DNA from: Mermis nigrescens
Lineage: Eukaryota > Nematoda > Enoplea > Mermithida > Mermithidae
Length of the DNA stretch: 64,000 nucleotides
Reading direction: 5' to 3'
Assembly: GCA_036768485.1 (NCBI GenBank)
Contig: JAVLUZ010000164.1
Coordinates: forward strand, 248,001-312,000
Of the stretch, positions 39,328 through 50,735 are shown in pieces (within the stretch, counting starts at the first letter, position 1; each line of letters starts with the position of its first letter). The notes beneath the pieces are model-generated. The model saw only the letters and a program-made list of their open reading frames with translations, was not told where the DNA came from and ran no database searches. The translations under genes were made by a program, and so were the position numbers.

Positions 39328-40719
39328 CAGTGATCGTACGGGTACCCCGACCCCGAAAAAACCACGGCCCAAACCCCGACCGGGGGCAAGATTTTTCGAG
39401 TCGGGGTTGAACCATTTTTCGGGGGTGAAATATAGCATTTAATTTTTGGTACATAGGAGAATTGTATAAATAGCAAATAAATTCGGCAAACACAAAACAA
39501 GGATGATTCATTTACGAGCATAATGAATATGTTAAACTCGACACTCGCGATACTCCATAAAATGTATGCCTAGTCGCCATGTTGTCAACACGTATATACA
39601 TACATGTTCGCATATTTATCACCATAAAGTGCGCCAAAACGCTCTGCATTTTGTCATTCGTAAAAATACACTATGGACAGGGGCGGATTTAAGGGGCGGA
39701 GGGCGGCCGCCCCTCCCCCCATTGGCCAAAAATATTTGGCGAGATAAAGAATGGATATGCAATTTGCAATGATTTTTGGCCGTCAGTGACCATAATTTCT
39801 CGAATTTTTCCGGCGCTACGCGCCGCATGATACCTATTAATGACATTTATTTACTTTCTTGGCGACCTAAGCACGGTTTTTTTGTATTCGGCAAAGATTT
39901 TTCGCAATGTACAAAGACTTTTAGGGACCATCTCTGTACATGTACAAACGGACCTTGTACAAAAAAAACACTGCGTGGAAGCCATTTTCTGTCAATGTAG
40001 GTTTCAAAACAATTTTAACGACAGAAACAGCTATTTTTGCATAGTTTTCTTCTATTTTCAATTAAAAATTTCGACGTTTCGTATCAAATGCTAAAAATGA
40101 AGGAAATCAAGCAGCAATTCATGCTTCTAGACGTCTATCCGCCTTCATTTCACAAATTTTCCGGCGCTTCGCGGCAGATTTCTGTTGAAGAAATTTAATG
40201 ATTTTTTCGCACAAAATTTAGAAAAAATATTGCGTCAAAAGTGATTTTATGTAAACGTATACAATGTAAAACACCAAAAAACGCGATTTCGTGCGTTAAG
40301 GGCAAATTTTTGGACCTATTTTTGACTGTTTTTGGAAAAATTGGGATACATACCACCCCCTTAAGTAAATCCTAGATCCGCAGCCACTGACTATGGATTT
40401 ATTATATTATTTAGCAAAAAAAAAGAAAAAACTGTGGAAGAATTCGAAAAAACGAGAGCGATTAGTGATTAAAATTGAAAGGAATGCTAAATTGCTATAA
40501 CCATGTTTGAACTTGGAATGAAAATAAAATGTTGAACATAACCAGCTTTTTTAGTATGCTCTACAAACAAGTGAAGGTATCGTTTTTATCCATTTTAAAT
40601 TGATATGTAATCATGCAATGTTAACTGTTAATCTTCAACCCCGACCCCGACCCCGAAAACCGGGGTTTTTCATCCCCGACCCCGACCGAGGGTGAAAATC
40701 TGACCCCGTACGATCAGTG
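39328..40719. mobile_element. Non-autonomous hAT-like element with CCCCGACC repeats, host of a nested element
   Basis: The left end CAGTGATCGTACGGG pairs with the reverse complement of the right end, CACTGATCGTACGGG (14 of 15). Both flanks are ATAATAAG (39320-39327, 40720-40727); the left copy is part of an AAT microsatellite, which slightly weakens that evidence. Subterminal clusters of CCCCGACCCCGA lie at 39345-39410 and 40640-40700. There is no coding capacity. A second element at 39678-40389 interrupts it. Confidence 0.87.
39678..40389. mobile_element. Non-autonomous hAT-like element, nested
   Basis: The left end CAGGGGCGGATTTAAGG pairs with the reverse complement of the right end, CAGTGGCTGCGGATCTAGG, a typical hAT terminus pattern. 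Both flanks are ACTATGGA (39670-39677, 40390-40397). The interior carries GGCGCTACGCGCC (39811) and GGCGCTTCGCGG (40162) palindromes and a TGTACATGTACA block (39935). Confidence 0.9.
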
Positions 40720-41104
40720 ATAATAAGTCATGATAATAAGCCTTGAAGGAATAAAGTAGGATTACGCACATGATATGAAGCTGACTGCATATCATGCTTT
40801 TGTAACACAGACAGAAAATTCAATATTAGCATTTTATCTGCATGTGCATCGCAAACAAAATCTAATGAATACCTACCTGTTAGTCAACAAATAATAAAAA
40901 CAAAAATTTCGAATCTAATTGACGCAAAAATGCTAATTAAGCTCCGACACGGTGGATAAAATATGTAACGATATAACGTCCAAAAAAGTGATAGGTAATT
41001 ATTCTCAAGCCGAACATGGAGCGATGACGTCATTGATGACGCAATCGAAATTCCCAAAATAGGCTGACTGTATTATCTTATCTCTATACGGTATGCGCCG
41101 TTAC

Positions 41105-41185
41105 CTTGATATTTTTTACTTCGTCTTCGTACATACGCTCCAGAGTAGTCCATCTTCTGCTCTTTGCTTCAAACGGTTTGAAATC
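41105..41185 (-). CDS. RhoGEF2: RhoGEF exon 4: helical linker after PDZ
   Basis: An 81-base exon of 27 codons, bounded by TTCTAG and GTAACG, with phase 0 at both ends. It begins DFKPFEAKSRRW and ends MYEDEVKNIK. Only this frame is open; the other two hit stops. It is rich in charged residues and suits an alpha helix. Together with exon 5 it lines up with the coiled-coil-like segment that follows the PDZ domain in LARG and PDZ-RhoGEF. Confidence 0.85.
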
Positions 41186-41382
41186 CTAGAACAAAATTAC
41201 GTAATGGAGCCTAAACGTAGCAAGTGAGAAGAAAAAATAAAAAAGTGTTATAAGGAATCACGGTAATTTAAGATATAAGAGGCGTTTCGATTTCACTAGG
41301 TAATAAAATATCTTCGAGAACTCAGGTTTGAAACCAAAGAGTACAAAGTAAGCCACATTTCTAACGTAATAAGCGGGCTACA

Positions 41383-41486
41383 GCGTAACTTAAAAAAAAT
41401 TTCTACAACCTTTTTCGTTAGATTCAAAATCACAAATTTGGATTTCTACAAGCTTTTTCGTTAAATTCAAAATCACAAATTAGGAT
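41383..41486. repeat. 50-bp direct duplication
   Basis: Two adjacent copies of a unit with TTTCTACAA(C/G)CTTTTTCGTTA and TTCAAAATCACAAATT, within intron 3, about 200 bases upstream of exon 4. Confidence 0.85.
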
Positions 41487-42581
41487 ATAAGAGCACTTCT
41501 GAACACTAATGAGCACACATGGGCAGGGGACTTGGAGGGTGGGGTCAGACTCCCGGGAACCCGTAGACGATTCCCCCTCAAATCAATAAACCAGCTAGAA
41601 TTGAATTATTGGCATGTTTTTTGGGATTTTGGCCAGTTTTACTCCGCTCGGACCTTCAGAATTTGACTGCTGCTGATGTGTGTTCCTGAGTACCGTGACC
41701 AACTTTCAATTTTAAACAAAGCAGCTACAAGAATCTCCAAGAAGTCAATGCAAAGAGAATTTCGCTTATTAGAACTTGTTCCGTCTAGTTGTTTAATTAG
41801 TGCAGCTTAAACAGCTATTGTAGCCTCTTCATATTGATTCAAATATTTAGCCAATGCTTCGTAGATCGTAATTTATTCCCGGAGTAGTGAATTCTATCCC
41901 AAAAAAATATAAAAACCTTCTTATGAGAAAATGAGCCTTGTTAGTTTTATCTCGATTCGGCTTCTTATGACTTATGTTACATTAATTAGCATATACATAT
42001 TATGCATTATATAGCAGAAGAAAAAATAAGCTAATTAAAAATAGCAATTGAACTGAAGGACACAAAAATTAGAAATATGTATCATCTGTAGATTCAAAGC
42101 ATAAATTTCGTTAGCCTTCGTAACTTTTCGTTAAAAAAATTGTCCCTTACACTAAAAAACGTTTTTATCCCTACAACTAAACGAAAACTGAAATTTCTCG
42201 TTCAAATCGCTTGATCGTTGCAATTCTGCCATTTTTTTATCGAGGTAAGCAACGAAAATTCTCATAAAGCAACTGAAAGAATAACCAATATTTCAAATCC
42301 AATATGAAAGTTTGTTTTTGCAAAAACATTACAATAAATCAAAATCCCAACAGACAGAACCTTTCTAAATGAAATTCCAACATGAGTTACATTAGGTTGA
42401 AAAGTTCTTCCGTTACATACGAGTCACACACGTTTTAATGGGCAAATTTTCCATTCGTATTCAGTTATTTCATCTATCATACGATCTTTGTCTGCCGCCT
42501 ATTCTAAAGATATCGTGTCAGAAATACGAGTAAAAAATTTGTGACGACAACGATCCTTGAGACAATTTTTACGTCAGGTTG
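41487..42581. other. Intron 3, nothing recognised
   Basis: AT-rich sequence with a single GC-run fragment near 41520-41580; no ends or exons seen. Confidence 0.5.
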
Positions 42582-42811
42582 CATACCTGGGCGTGGGGGT
42601 TTGGGGGTATGCACCCCCGAGAAGCCAAAATACCCCCCCCAGAATTCAATTTTTGAAAAAAAAATTTTCCGCAATTTTTCGATGCCAATGGATAGTGCTC
42701 GATGAGAAACGTTGGAAAATAGTGTTCTTCCGCCATACCATCATTTTTTAAGGCCAGTTTTGACCTTTGAAAAATCTTGCACCCCCAAAATTTCGGTGTC
42801 GCCCACCTATG
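42582..42811. mobile_element. 230-bp hAT-like MITE (CATA ends), inverted copy
   Basis: It is the reverse-orientation relative of 23696-23932. It starts CATACCTGGGCGTGGGGG and ends CGCCCACCTATG, and contains CGATGCCAATGGATAGTGC. Flanking 8-bp sequences do not match, so the original duplication is lost or the ends are misjudged. Confidence 0.75.
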
Positions 42812-43467
42812 AGTAAAAGCAAAAATTTAAAAATTAAAAACAAACCTCGTAATTTTTATGAAGGTCATCTGATTCGACCGTAGTTATTTCTGCGAATCTC
42901 TGATTGAGAACCACTTTTTCTAAAATATGCCCAGCGGAAGACTGGCGCGTTGGCGTCCGACTTAAAAGTGCATCTCCCCGACTGCGTCGACGATCCAGCT
43001 GCAGAGATTGTGATCTCCCACACAAAGTCAACGCTACGTATTCATTACCTACATTGTTTTTTAGAGCAGTCAATAGGAAAAAGTATATATACTTCATCAG
43101 AACACTTACAAGGGGATCAGAAATCCCCCACCCAAAGTTGATCGTCCCCAGCCGTCTTGAGTCCAAAAATTTGTGACCCCAATTTTGGATAAAACTTTCA
43201 TTTCCTGCCATTTTCGGCCAAAAATTAGAGGTCATTCATCACCCCTCCCTAAAAATTTCCAGGAACCCCCGCCCAAAATTTTCAGCCGTTATATGTATGG
43301 GCGTCATAAATACAATTGGGGGCTTTGGGAAATCGCCATCAAAGGTCAGCCATCCCCTCTCAAAAACGCGTTTTTAGGTTATCTTTATTTTAGTTTTCGC
43401 CATTTCCGACTGAACTAGAAAAACATTATTCCATCGAAAAATAACCGACAGACTACCCCATCCCCAT

Positions 43468-43993
43468 CATACATGGGCACACAGGGTCAAGTGATTTGAA
43501 CCTGGTTTTTGAGCAAACCCGCAGGGAAACCGGACCAATCCCGCAAGATTTTGGAAAATTTCCTATAGAGAATGAGGCAAAATCAAGGCCGAAAATGGAT
43601 TAATATTAGAAATTTTCTTTAAATTTGCTAGAAATTGACCAGAAACTGTGGGATAAGGTAGTTTTGACGCTATTTAAAGATTTAAAGAAAATCGAACATT
43701 TTGGGGGAATGAGGCAAAAATAAAGGCCAAAACTGGATAAAATTGAAAATTTTCTTCAAAGTGCTTTAAATTGACCAGAAAGTGTGTAATAACATAGTTT
43801 TAACGCTATTTTAGCGCTTATATCAATTTTCGAGGTGATTTTGGCCCAAAAAAGTTCAATTCACGATCCCCTAGACCGACCTTCCCCCCACCCGCCCCAG
43901 ATCGGTAATGCTGTACATCTATGGTCATGACCATACCCCGCAGCTTCCAGAGAAGTCACTTGACAGTGAAAAACTTGAGCGTGCCCATGTATG
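43468..43993. mobile_element. Probable hAT-like element (CATACATGGGCAC ends)
   Basis: The left end CATACATGGGCACACAGG and the reverse complement of the right end, CATACATGGGCACGC, share 13 bases exactly. The flanks ATCCCCAT and TTCCCTAT agree at 6 of 8. The interior includes two copies of a block with TTAGAAATTTTCTTTAAA or AAAATTTTCTTCAAAG and GACCAGAAA, related to 28920-29080. Confidence 0.65.
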
Positions 43994-44394
43994 TTCCCTA
44001 TACATGTGACAGTGGGAATGAGGGATACCCCACCTAAAGTTGGTCGTCCCCCATCCCCCAAAGCCCGAAAATTTTTGACTCCCCCTTTTTGTAAAAAATT
44101 TGGCCATTTTTAGCTGTTTTTTTGGTCGTTTTTGGCCTGAAATTGGAATTCATTTACCCCCTCCCCCGCTAGAAATGGCCGAAGTCCCCACTTAAACTTA
44201 GAGTCTGTACATGTATGCCTCCTCCACCTGAATTCTGAGTCGTTGCAGGCAGACATGCACAGCATGGGAATTCTGCGGGTGTAGGGGGGGTGGAATTTCA
44301 AAGTGGATTTTTTAAGCTAAAAAATAGCGGGTATGCGCCAAAAACTGCGTTTTTCGGCGTTCTTTCAAGCACAGGTGGGCAATGCCGCGCCACC

Positions 44395-45260
44395 GGCGCC
44401 ACTGGGTGGCGCCAGAAGGCACTTCGGTACCTTCCAAACCCCAGCAGGGTGGCGCCAGAAAAAACAGTTTTTGATTGGGGGTGTAGAATTCTTTGACCCA
44501 AAAATAAAAAAGTGAGAAAATGATACAAACAACCAACTAGCCGGCCAACCAACCAGCCAACTAGCCAGCTAAACAACTAACCAACTAGCCAACCAACCAA
44601 CTAACCGGCCAGCTAGCCAGCCAACTAGCCAACCAAACAACCAACCAACCACCTACCCAACCAAACAACTAACCAACTGGCCAAACAAACAACCAACCAA
44701 ACAACCAACTAGCCAACCTTTCAACCAACCAACTAGCCAACCAACCATACAACTAACCGGCCAACTAACAAACAAACTAGCCAACCGCTCAAACAACCAA
44801 CTAGCCAACCAACCAAACAACTAACCGCCCAACTAGCCAGCCAACTAGCCAACCAAACAACCAACCAACCACCTACCCAACCAAACAACTAACCAACTGG
44901 CCAAACAAACAACCAACCAAACAACCAACTAGCCAACCTTTCAACCAACCAACTAGCCAACCAACCATTCAACTAGCCAACCAACCAATGAACTAGCCAA
45001 CCGCTCAACCAACCAACTAGCCAACCAACCAAACAACTAACCGGCCAACCAACCAGCCAACTGGCCAACCAAACAACCAAACAACCACCTACCCGACCAA
45101 ACAACTAACCAACTGGCCAGACAAACTACCAACCAACCAACTAGCAAACCACTCAACCAACCAAGTAGCCAACAACCAATCAACTAACTGGCCAACCAAA
45201 CAACAAAGTAGCCAACCGCTCAACCAACCAACCAGCTAACCAATTTCAACAAAAGTGACC
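44395..45260. repeat. CCAACTAGCC satellite with higher-order structure
   Basis: From about 44525 to 45240 the sequence is a CCAA-rich tandem array of short words (CCAACTAGCC, CCAACCAACC, AACAACTAACC). A longer pattern of roughly 220 bases repeats about three times (starts near 44604, 44825 and 45040). It is preceded by nested GGCGCC palindromes (44395-44455). Confidence 0.9.
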
Positions 45261-45599
45261 CCGGTACCTTCAGAACCAAAATCCATTGCCCAGGTATGCT
45301 CTCAAGAGCATAATAACATAAAAATTTCGAAAAAATAAAAAACGATTCGAATAAATTGAACAACATGTAACGAAAAATGAGTGCATATATGGCGCGAAGC
45401 GCCAAAAATTTGACCTTTTGAGCAAATAAAAACGCTTAAAAAAGCACCTTTGCTGTGAACTTTTTTGAAAGTCCTGAAAACGTTGGAAAATCACGAATTA
45501 TGAGGGTAGTGATAACCTCCAAGCCCCACCCCCCCGATCATGCATGGTTGCGTGTATGACAATAGGCATACATGTGACAGCCTCATATTCAGGCGCGAT

Positions 45600-46670
45600 T
45601 GACTATTCTTATGGTGCTGCTAATATACAAATTTTAGACCAAAAGTGGAAAATTTCCCAATTAATTTATGACTGAAAATCGCAAAGTTTCACTACTAAAA
45701 ATTTTAGAAAATATTAATGATCAAAAGCTGCAATGTAAAAAGTTATAAGGATATTGTAAACTTGAATTTCAAAAAAGTTGAATTGATTCAAATGAAAAAT
45801 AGAATTCGAAAAATTAATTGTAAAAAGTGAAAAAAGATGGGCGAATTCACTTATGATGGTTTAAAAAAGTTAAATTTAATTATAGATCGCTAAAAATAAC
45901 ACATAACACCTCATGAAAAATTTCGTCAATTTTTAACTAATGCAAAATTTTTCGTATATTATTCTTAAATAAAAAATTAAAGGCATCTACTCAAATTACA
46001 TTTCTTTACGATTGCGTTTACGTTACTAAACTTTGACGATTAACCACGTTCGAAATGCGAAAAAATGGATGATCAAGGAATCACAGAATGATCGATATAG
46101 CTAAACCAATTTATATTCTATCCATTTCTTCTAAAAAAAGAACAACCTGACCACCCAGCGCATGACAGATGGAAGTTTAGTCTAACAAGCTATAAAAGCT
46201 ATCTATTTCAGGCGACCAAGCAATAAATTACTGTTTTCCAACTACTCTCATAAGCTAATTTTTATTGACCTCATTTCCTCTATCAATTAATTGCGAATGT
46301 TCGACTTACAAAAGCTATTCGAATAAATCGTGATGTGGATCAGCTGTTTGAAAAAATTCAACTCAGAATAGTATTAAATGCTTTTTGAGGAAGAAGCATT
46401 CTCCGTGAAGCTCCCACGACCGGAAAACGATTTATGATAAATATAAGAGTTTACGTAGCGCATTTACGAGACAGCTGTCTTCAGACTGCCAGACGCGCAA
46501 ATTAGACGCTAAATTAAGAATCAACCACGACATAAATTCGTTATTGGAGATTTTTTTACAAAAATAGAATTTAAGGGAAAAAAGCCTTCTAATTCCAAAT
46601 CATCTAAATATTGGAACACTTTCATAAAACTCTAATATAAAAAACACCTATGTGAAAGAATTTCACTTCA
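45600..46670. other. Intron 3, nothing recognised
   Basis: About 1 kb of AT-rich sequence without recognisable elements. I searched it for a missing PDZ exon without success. Confidence 0.5.
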
Positions 46671-46679
46671 GAGACGTAC

Positions 46680-46710
46680 CTTCAAGCTGCTTTTCATCTC
46701 GATTAGGTAC
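46680..46710 (-). CDS. RhoGEF2: RhoGEF exon 3 (probable): last PDZ strand, boundary uncertain
   Basis: This short open segment reads YLIEMKSSLK and ends at a strong GTACGT donor in phase 0, which matches the phase-0 start of the next exon. A hydrophobic strand such as YLIEM is what a PDZ domain needs straight after the helix in exon 2. The best acceptor (TTCAG before 46710) would need two leftover bases from exon 2, but exon 2 supplies one. An alternative acceptor ending at 46748 is in phase and adds about 13 residues (NVFRSFFDIAKFR) before YLIEM, but it has a poor pyrimidine tract and would insert a loop in the PDZ fold. A missed micro-exon or an assembly indel could also explain the conflict. 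Confidence 0.5.
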
Positions 46711-47013
46711 CTGAATTTCGCAATATCAAAAAATGATCGGAATACATCTTCGCTAAACGTTATTCTATTTTCATTTTTTGTCAATATTTCTCGGTCCATA
46801 AAGCATTTCATAAAAAATTATGCCTTTTTCAGTCATCAATCAAGATAAGAATATTTCTTACAATTCGTAATATCAGTCCCACTTATGATGGACATCGTAG
46901 ATGTTAGTCAGCAGGTAGGTAAGGTAAGTATTCTTTTCGTAAAAATGTCTCAACACCCCAACCGAATCCTGAGCTTTTACTACATACATGCACAAACGGA
47001 TGAATAAAATTAC

Positions 47014-47124
47014 TTGAGCTGATCATATGAACGACATCCATGTGCTTTGAGTCAACGACTGGAGTTCCATTAACTTTTAGAATCTTGTCTCCTGGACAAG
47101 CGCCAGCTTTTTTGGCCGCTCCAT
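47014..47124 (-). CDS. RhoGEF2: RhoGEF exon 2: core of PDZ domain
   Basis: The exon begins after ATTATAG with AT, completing the GAT (Asp38) codon begun in exon 1, so the joined protein reads SVKEDGAAKKAG, as in LARG. It continues with GDKILKVNGTPVV and the second helix SKHMDVVHMISS. His65 opens that helix at the position usually filled by His in class I PDZ domains, which fits binding of S/T-x-hydrophobic C-termini (inference). The donor GTAATT follows the first base of the codon after Ser74 (phase 1). The upstream AG at 47144-47145 would also give an open frame but adds about ten extra residues not expected in a PDZ domain. Confidence 0.9.
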
Positions 47125-47828
47125 CTATAATGTAATGTTTTTCCTTAAAATTTTCTAAATTAAAATATGCAAAGCACTTTTTGCTTTGAACGTAATTTCG
47201 GTTTCGAAACTGATCCATGTATCGCTAGCGAACGTTTATGCTGCAAAAATGATTTGAAGTTCAGAAACATTTTGATCACTCCTAAACACGAACACTTATG
47301 TTTGGATCTGAATATTCATCATAATGATAAAAACCCGCTTTAACACAACACTTAAGGCACCATGTAGGAAATGGATTTTTTCATATGCGTAACAGTGCTT
47401 GAGTGGAGATCCCATCCAAAATCAGCAGTTCATCCATACCCCCAAAAGTTGGGATTTACAGTTGAGATTTTTCACCTTCCAACCCCGACTTTTAGGCAAA
47501 AAAATTTGGGGTTCGAAAGAGTCGTCGTGATAACTTCTCTGACTGAACAAATTTATAGAATTCCCTAAAAAAGCTTTTTATGGAACTACATTTGCTAAAT
47601 AGTGACTAAAAGCAGTGCAAATAAACGGCTCCGAAAATAAAGACAGGTCAAAAAAACACGCGTTTAAAATAAGCTGGGATATGAGACCTCGAACGTTTTT
47701 TCTATCATTTAAAGTATACCAATAATTGAATTTTCACGTTATTTCTCAGCATGAAATTTTTTGTTCTTTGAATGATAAGTTTGAGCTAATTAAACATAGG
47801 ACATCACATTGTGTTCATAAAACTAAGT

Positions 47829-47897
47829 AGCGCTTCTAAGCGAATTCTATGGAATTTAACCTAGCGCTTCTAAGCTATTTCTATGGAATTTAACCTG
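47829..47897. repeat. 36-bp direct duplication
   Basis: Two adjacent copies of TAGCGCTTCTAAGC followed by TCTATGGAATTTAACCT, in intron 1. The rest of intron 1 holds only a C-run repeat fragment at 47400-47530 and another at 48040-48115. Confidence 0.85.
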
Positions 47898-48175
47898 AAT
47901 TCTTAGGGAAATCAGCTATCTGTCAAAACTATTTTACATACGCAACTTTGAATGGACAGAGTACTACTCAAAGAATACTGCAGATTATACTGCTGAACAT
48001 CATTTGGCGCTCTTTCAAAATTCCAACAATACGTTTCGGTCCGAAAATGGCCTGAGGGGATATGCCTTCCAAAAGTTCTGGTAGGGGGATACCCCTATAC
48101 CCCGCAGTGTACATGTGTGACGAAAAGGATGATTCAAAAATTAAGTAACGATGTTCAACTTCTAGGTAGGTGTAC

Positions 48176-48287
48176 CTTCTTTGACGGATTGAATACACGC
48201 GGGATTATCTCCACCCACAGTCAATCCATATCCGCCTTGATCTCGATAAACAATTATGCACCGCTCAGTTAAATGACCAGTGGCCAT
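48176..48287 (-). CDS. RhoGEF2: RhoGEF exon 1: start of PDZ domain
   Basis: It encodes 37 residues starting MATGHLTERC and ending CIQSVKE, then one extra base before a GTACAC donor (phase 1). The carboxylate-binding loop is visible as GGYGLTV (residues 18-24), and GDNPACIQSVKE matches the equivalent stretch of LARG closely. The ATG at 48287 is chosen because an in-frame TGA lies nine codons upstream with no other ATG between. However, an AG at about 48301-48302 could be a splice acceptor for an internal exon instead, so the true N-terminus is uncertain. In vertebrate relatives some tens of residues precede the PDZ domain. PDZ domains of this family bind short C-terminal peptides of membrane receptors. 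Confidence 0.85.
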
Positions 48288-50735
48288 ACAATTAAATTTT
48301 GCTATTTTTCAGATCTAGTAATAAGAATACATTGTCTGCAAAGATGAAATGAATTGAGGAGAAATCCACGTAATAGTGAAATATTGCTATATAAGGTGCC
48401 TTACATGAAAGTCGCGATTTTGCTTTCCGATAGCATTCGCGATTTAAGTCGAAAAGTCAAAACTTCTAATATATTTCTGATCATTAAAATTCTTTTGCGC
48501 GGATTTCGTTTGTGTGTACCTACTATTTTCAATGATTTCGCTCCATTCGTCATACTCGAGTGAAGTTTTGGACCTAACTTCTACTAAAACCTAATCGAAT
48601 GCCAAAATTATGCAAGTTTTCAATTTAAAAATGCTTGTTGGCAATATTTATGTAGACATTTGGTTAGATAAATGTCACGGAAAAGACTCGTGCTTTCAAT
48701 AAATGAAAAAATTGATTTGGTCGATCGCGAAATTGCTTATTGTGAAGCACATCCGCTGACATGACGATAAATAACCAAGTCAAGTCTTCAATGACACATT
48801 TAATATTTGAGGTACATTTTGTCCACCGCATTTCACAGTAGCATTTGCCGTAAGTCGTCCTTTTATGTCGGTATGCATTTTGCAGACATAGCTACTGATC
48901 ACTTTAGCGAAAAATTCTATTACTTGAAATCTCTTCATCTCACTCTCCTTATAATTTGCTTCTTCCGACAAAGGTATAGTTAGTGCTTACTTTAAATAAA
49001 TATTGCTAATACAGCACTAATGTGAGATCGTGACCTTTATTTAGGTGAGGCATCATGCATAAAGCGTAGAGGCAAAATTAATAAATCTAAAATAAAAAAT
49101 TCGAGAGATATCTTACGTTTTATAAATAGAATAGACTATCTAGGCAAGCTAGGAAGCAGACATAGTAAGATTTGAATGGGAGTCTAGCTAGACTACCAGT
49201 AGACGAAAAATTTTTATCTTTTCAGGTAAAAGACAACATTAAGACTAGAAACGCACAACAATCAAGTTTTAGCAAAAATACTCAAACTGTAGACTACAGG
49301 AATTTTTACTTCATTTAAGCAGTAACACTACCTTCAATGCTATTTTAGCTCTCAGGGTCACATGAAATGTTTTAATTGTCAATTAAATCGACCTGGCAAT
49401 AATTTCAGCCTTCTTCAGCCGTTTCTCGGTCGTCAATGTATTTTTCTGAACTATTTATCAATAAGAACTTGGTGGATTCTACTTATAACTGATAAAAATA
49501 TCGACATTTTCTGGCGCTTCGCATTGTGTTGATAAATTTTTGTATTTTTTACCGTCAAAGACCTAAAAGTTGGCTAGAGTACAATAATAAGTATCCAAAA
49601 ACACTTTTATCTCACCAAAAGCATTAATGAAGTAAGTGCATTGTAGCAAACTAAAATCACTACAATGTAAAAAGGCTTTCGGGTGCCAACCTAATTAAAT
49701 ACGTCTATGCTCATGTGCAAAAGGAATAATGTAGAATAAAACACAGACCGCAACGAAATCGCGTATACCTTATCGACTATTTGGTAAGTCATATAAATTC
49801 ATCTTGGAGAAAAATAATATTAAAAAAAGAGTCGACGGCTGGCCAATATTTGCTAGCGCCAAAAATAATTGCAGAATTTCCGCTTAAACATACCTAATAT
49901 GAAAACAAGACAAAATAAGCAATTTAATAATCATTTTGGCATTGTCTGGTGCTCTCTTAATGGCAGGAACAAATGTCACGCGATGGCTAGATTCTCCGAT
50001 GCGTTACAGACAAGCAGTGACCGAATTTCAAGCAACTGGCGCGTGCGGGGGAAAGCTGAAGAATTAAACAAAGCAGAATTTGTATGAAGCTATACTAGTC
50101 GGCTACTGCATTCTATTCTAGGTTATTTACTTAGCAGTAAAATTTGCAGGAAATGATGCACTGCAGGTATTCAGAAGTTTGACAAGCAGACAACAAAATG
50201 CCATCAAATAACTCTTGAAACACTAGATGCCACTTATCTTAGACGTCTAATTTTAGCTCGTGAGCGAAAAGAAATGCAATCTTAAAGGAGTCGCCTAATG
50301 TTAAACTGACAACGAAAGCCGGACTAGTGTCAAAAACGTTGTTGCTGCAAAGTTGCGAGAAGCATATATAAACCGACAACCTAGACTAACTAAAGCACTA
50401 AAGTATTAAGTATATAAACACCTAATGCACAGACAAACGAAACGGCACGGTAATCTGCCTACCATTCATCGCTTTTTTCGCACAGAGCAAACGAAAAACC
50501 AGTCACAGAAACTGCAGATGAACTTTACCGCTCACTTGATCGGTGTGCAAACGAAAAATTTCAGAAAAGAAGTGGAAAATTTGTATTTAGAGCACAATTT
50601 TAGATCTCTAAAGTTCTTTTCCAAATTAATGAAAAATTGTGAAAAAAACTGATGTATATTTGAGTTACGTAACATGGAGAAAAATATAGGTAGGCACCGC
50701 ACCTTTGCAACTAATAATCTGACCTCAATGCAAAC
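48288..50735. other. Upstream of exon 1, nothing recognised
   Basis: No further exon of the RhoGEF gene and no promoter motif that I can support. A partial GGCGCTTCGC palindrome occurs near 49513. This could be 5' flank or the first intron if exon 1 is internal. Confidence 0.45.

Noticed and set aside
46904..47218. Full 104-codon frame as PDZ coding sequence
   Set aside because: The frame runs through both splice sites; only 47014-47124 fits the PDZ fold and the phase of exon 1.
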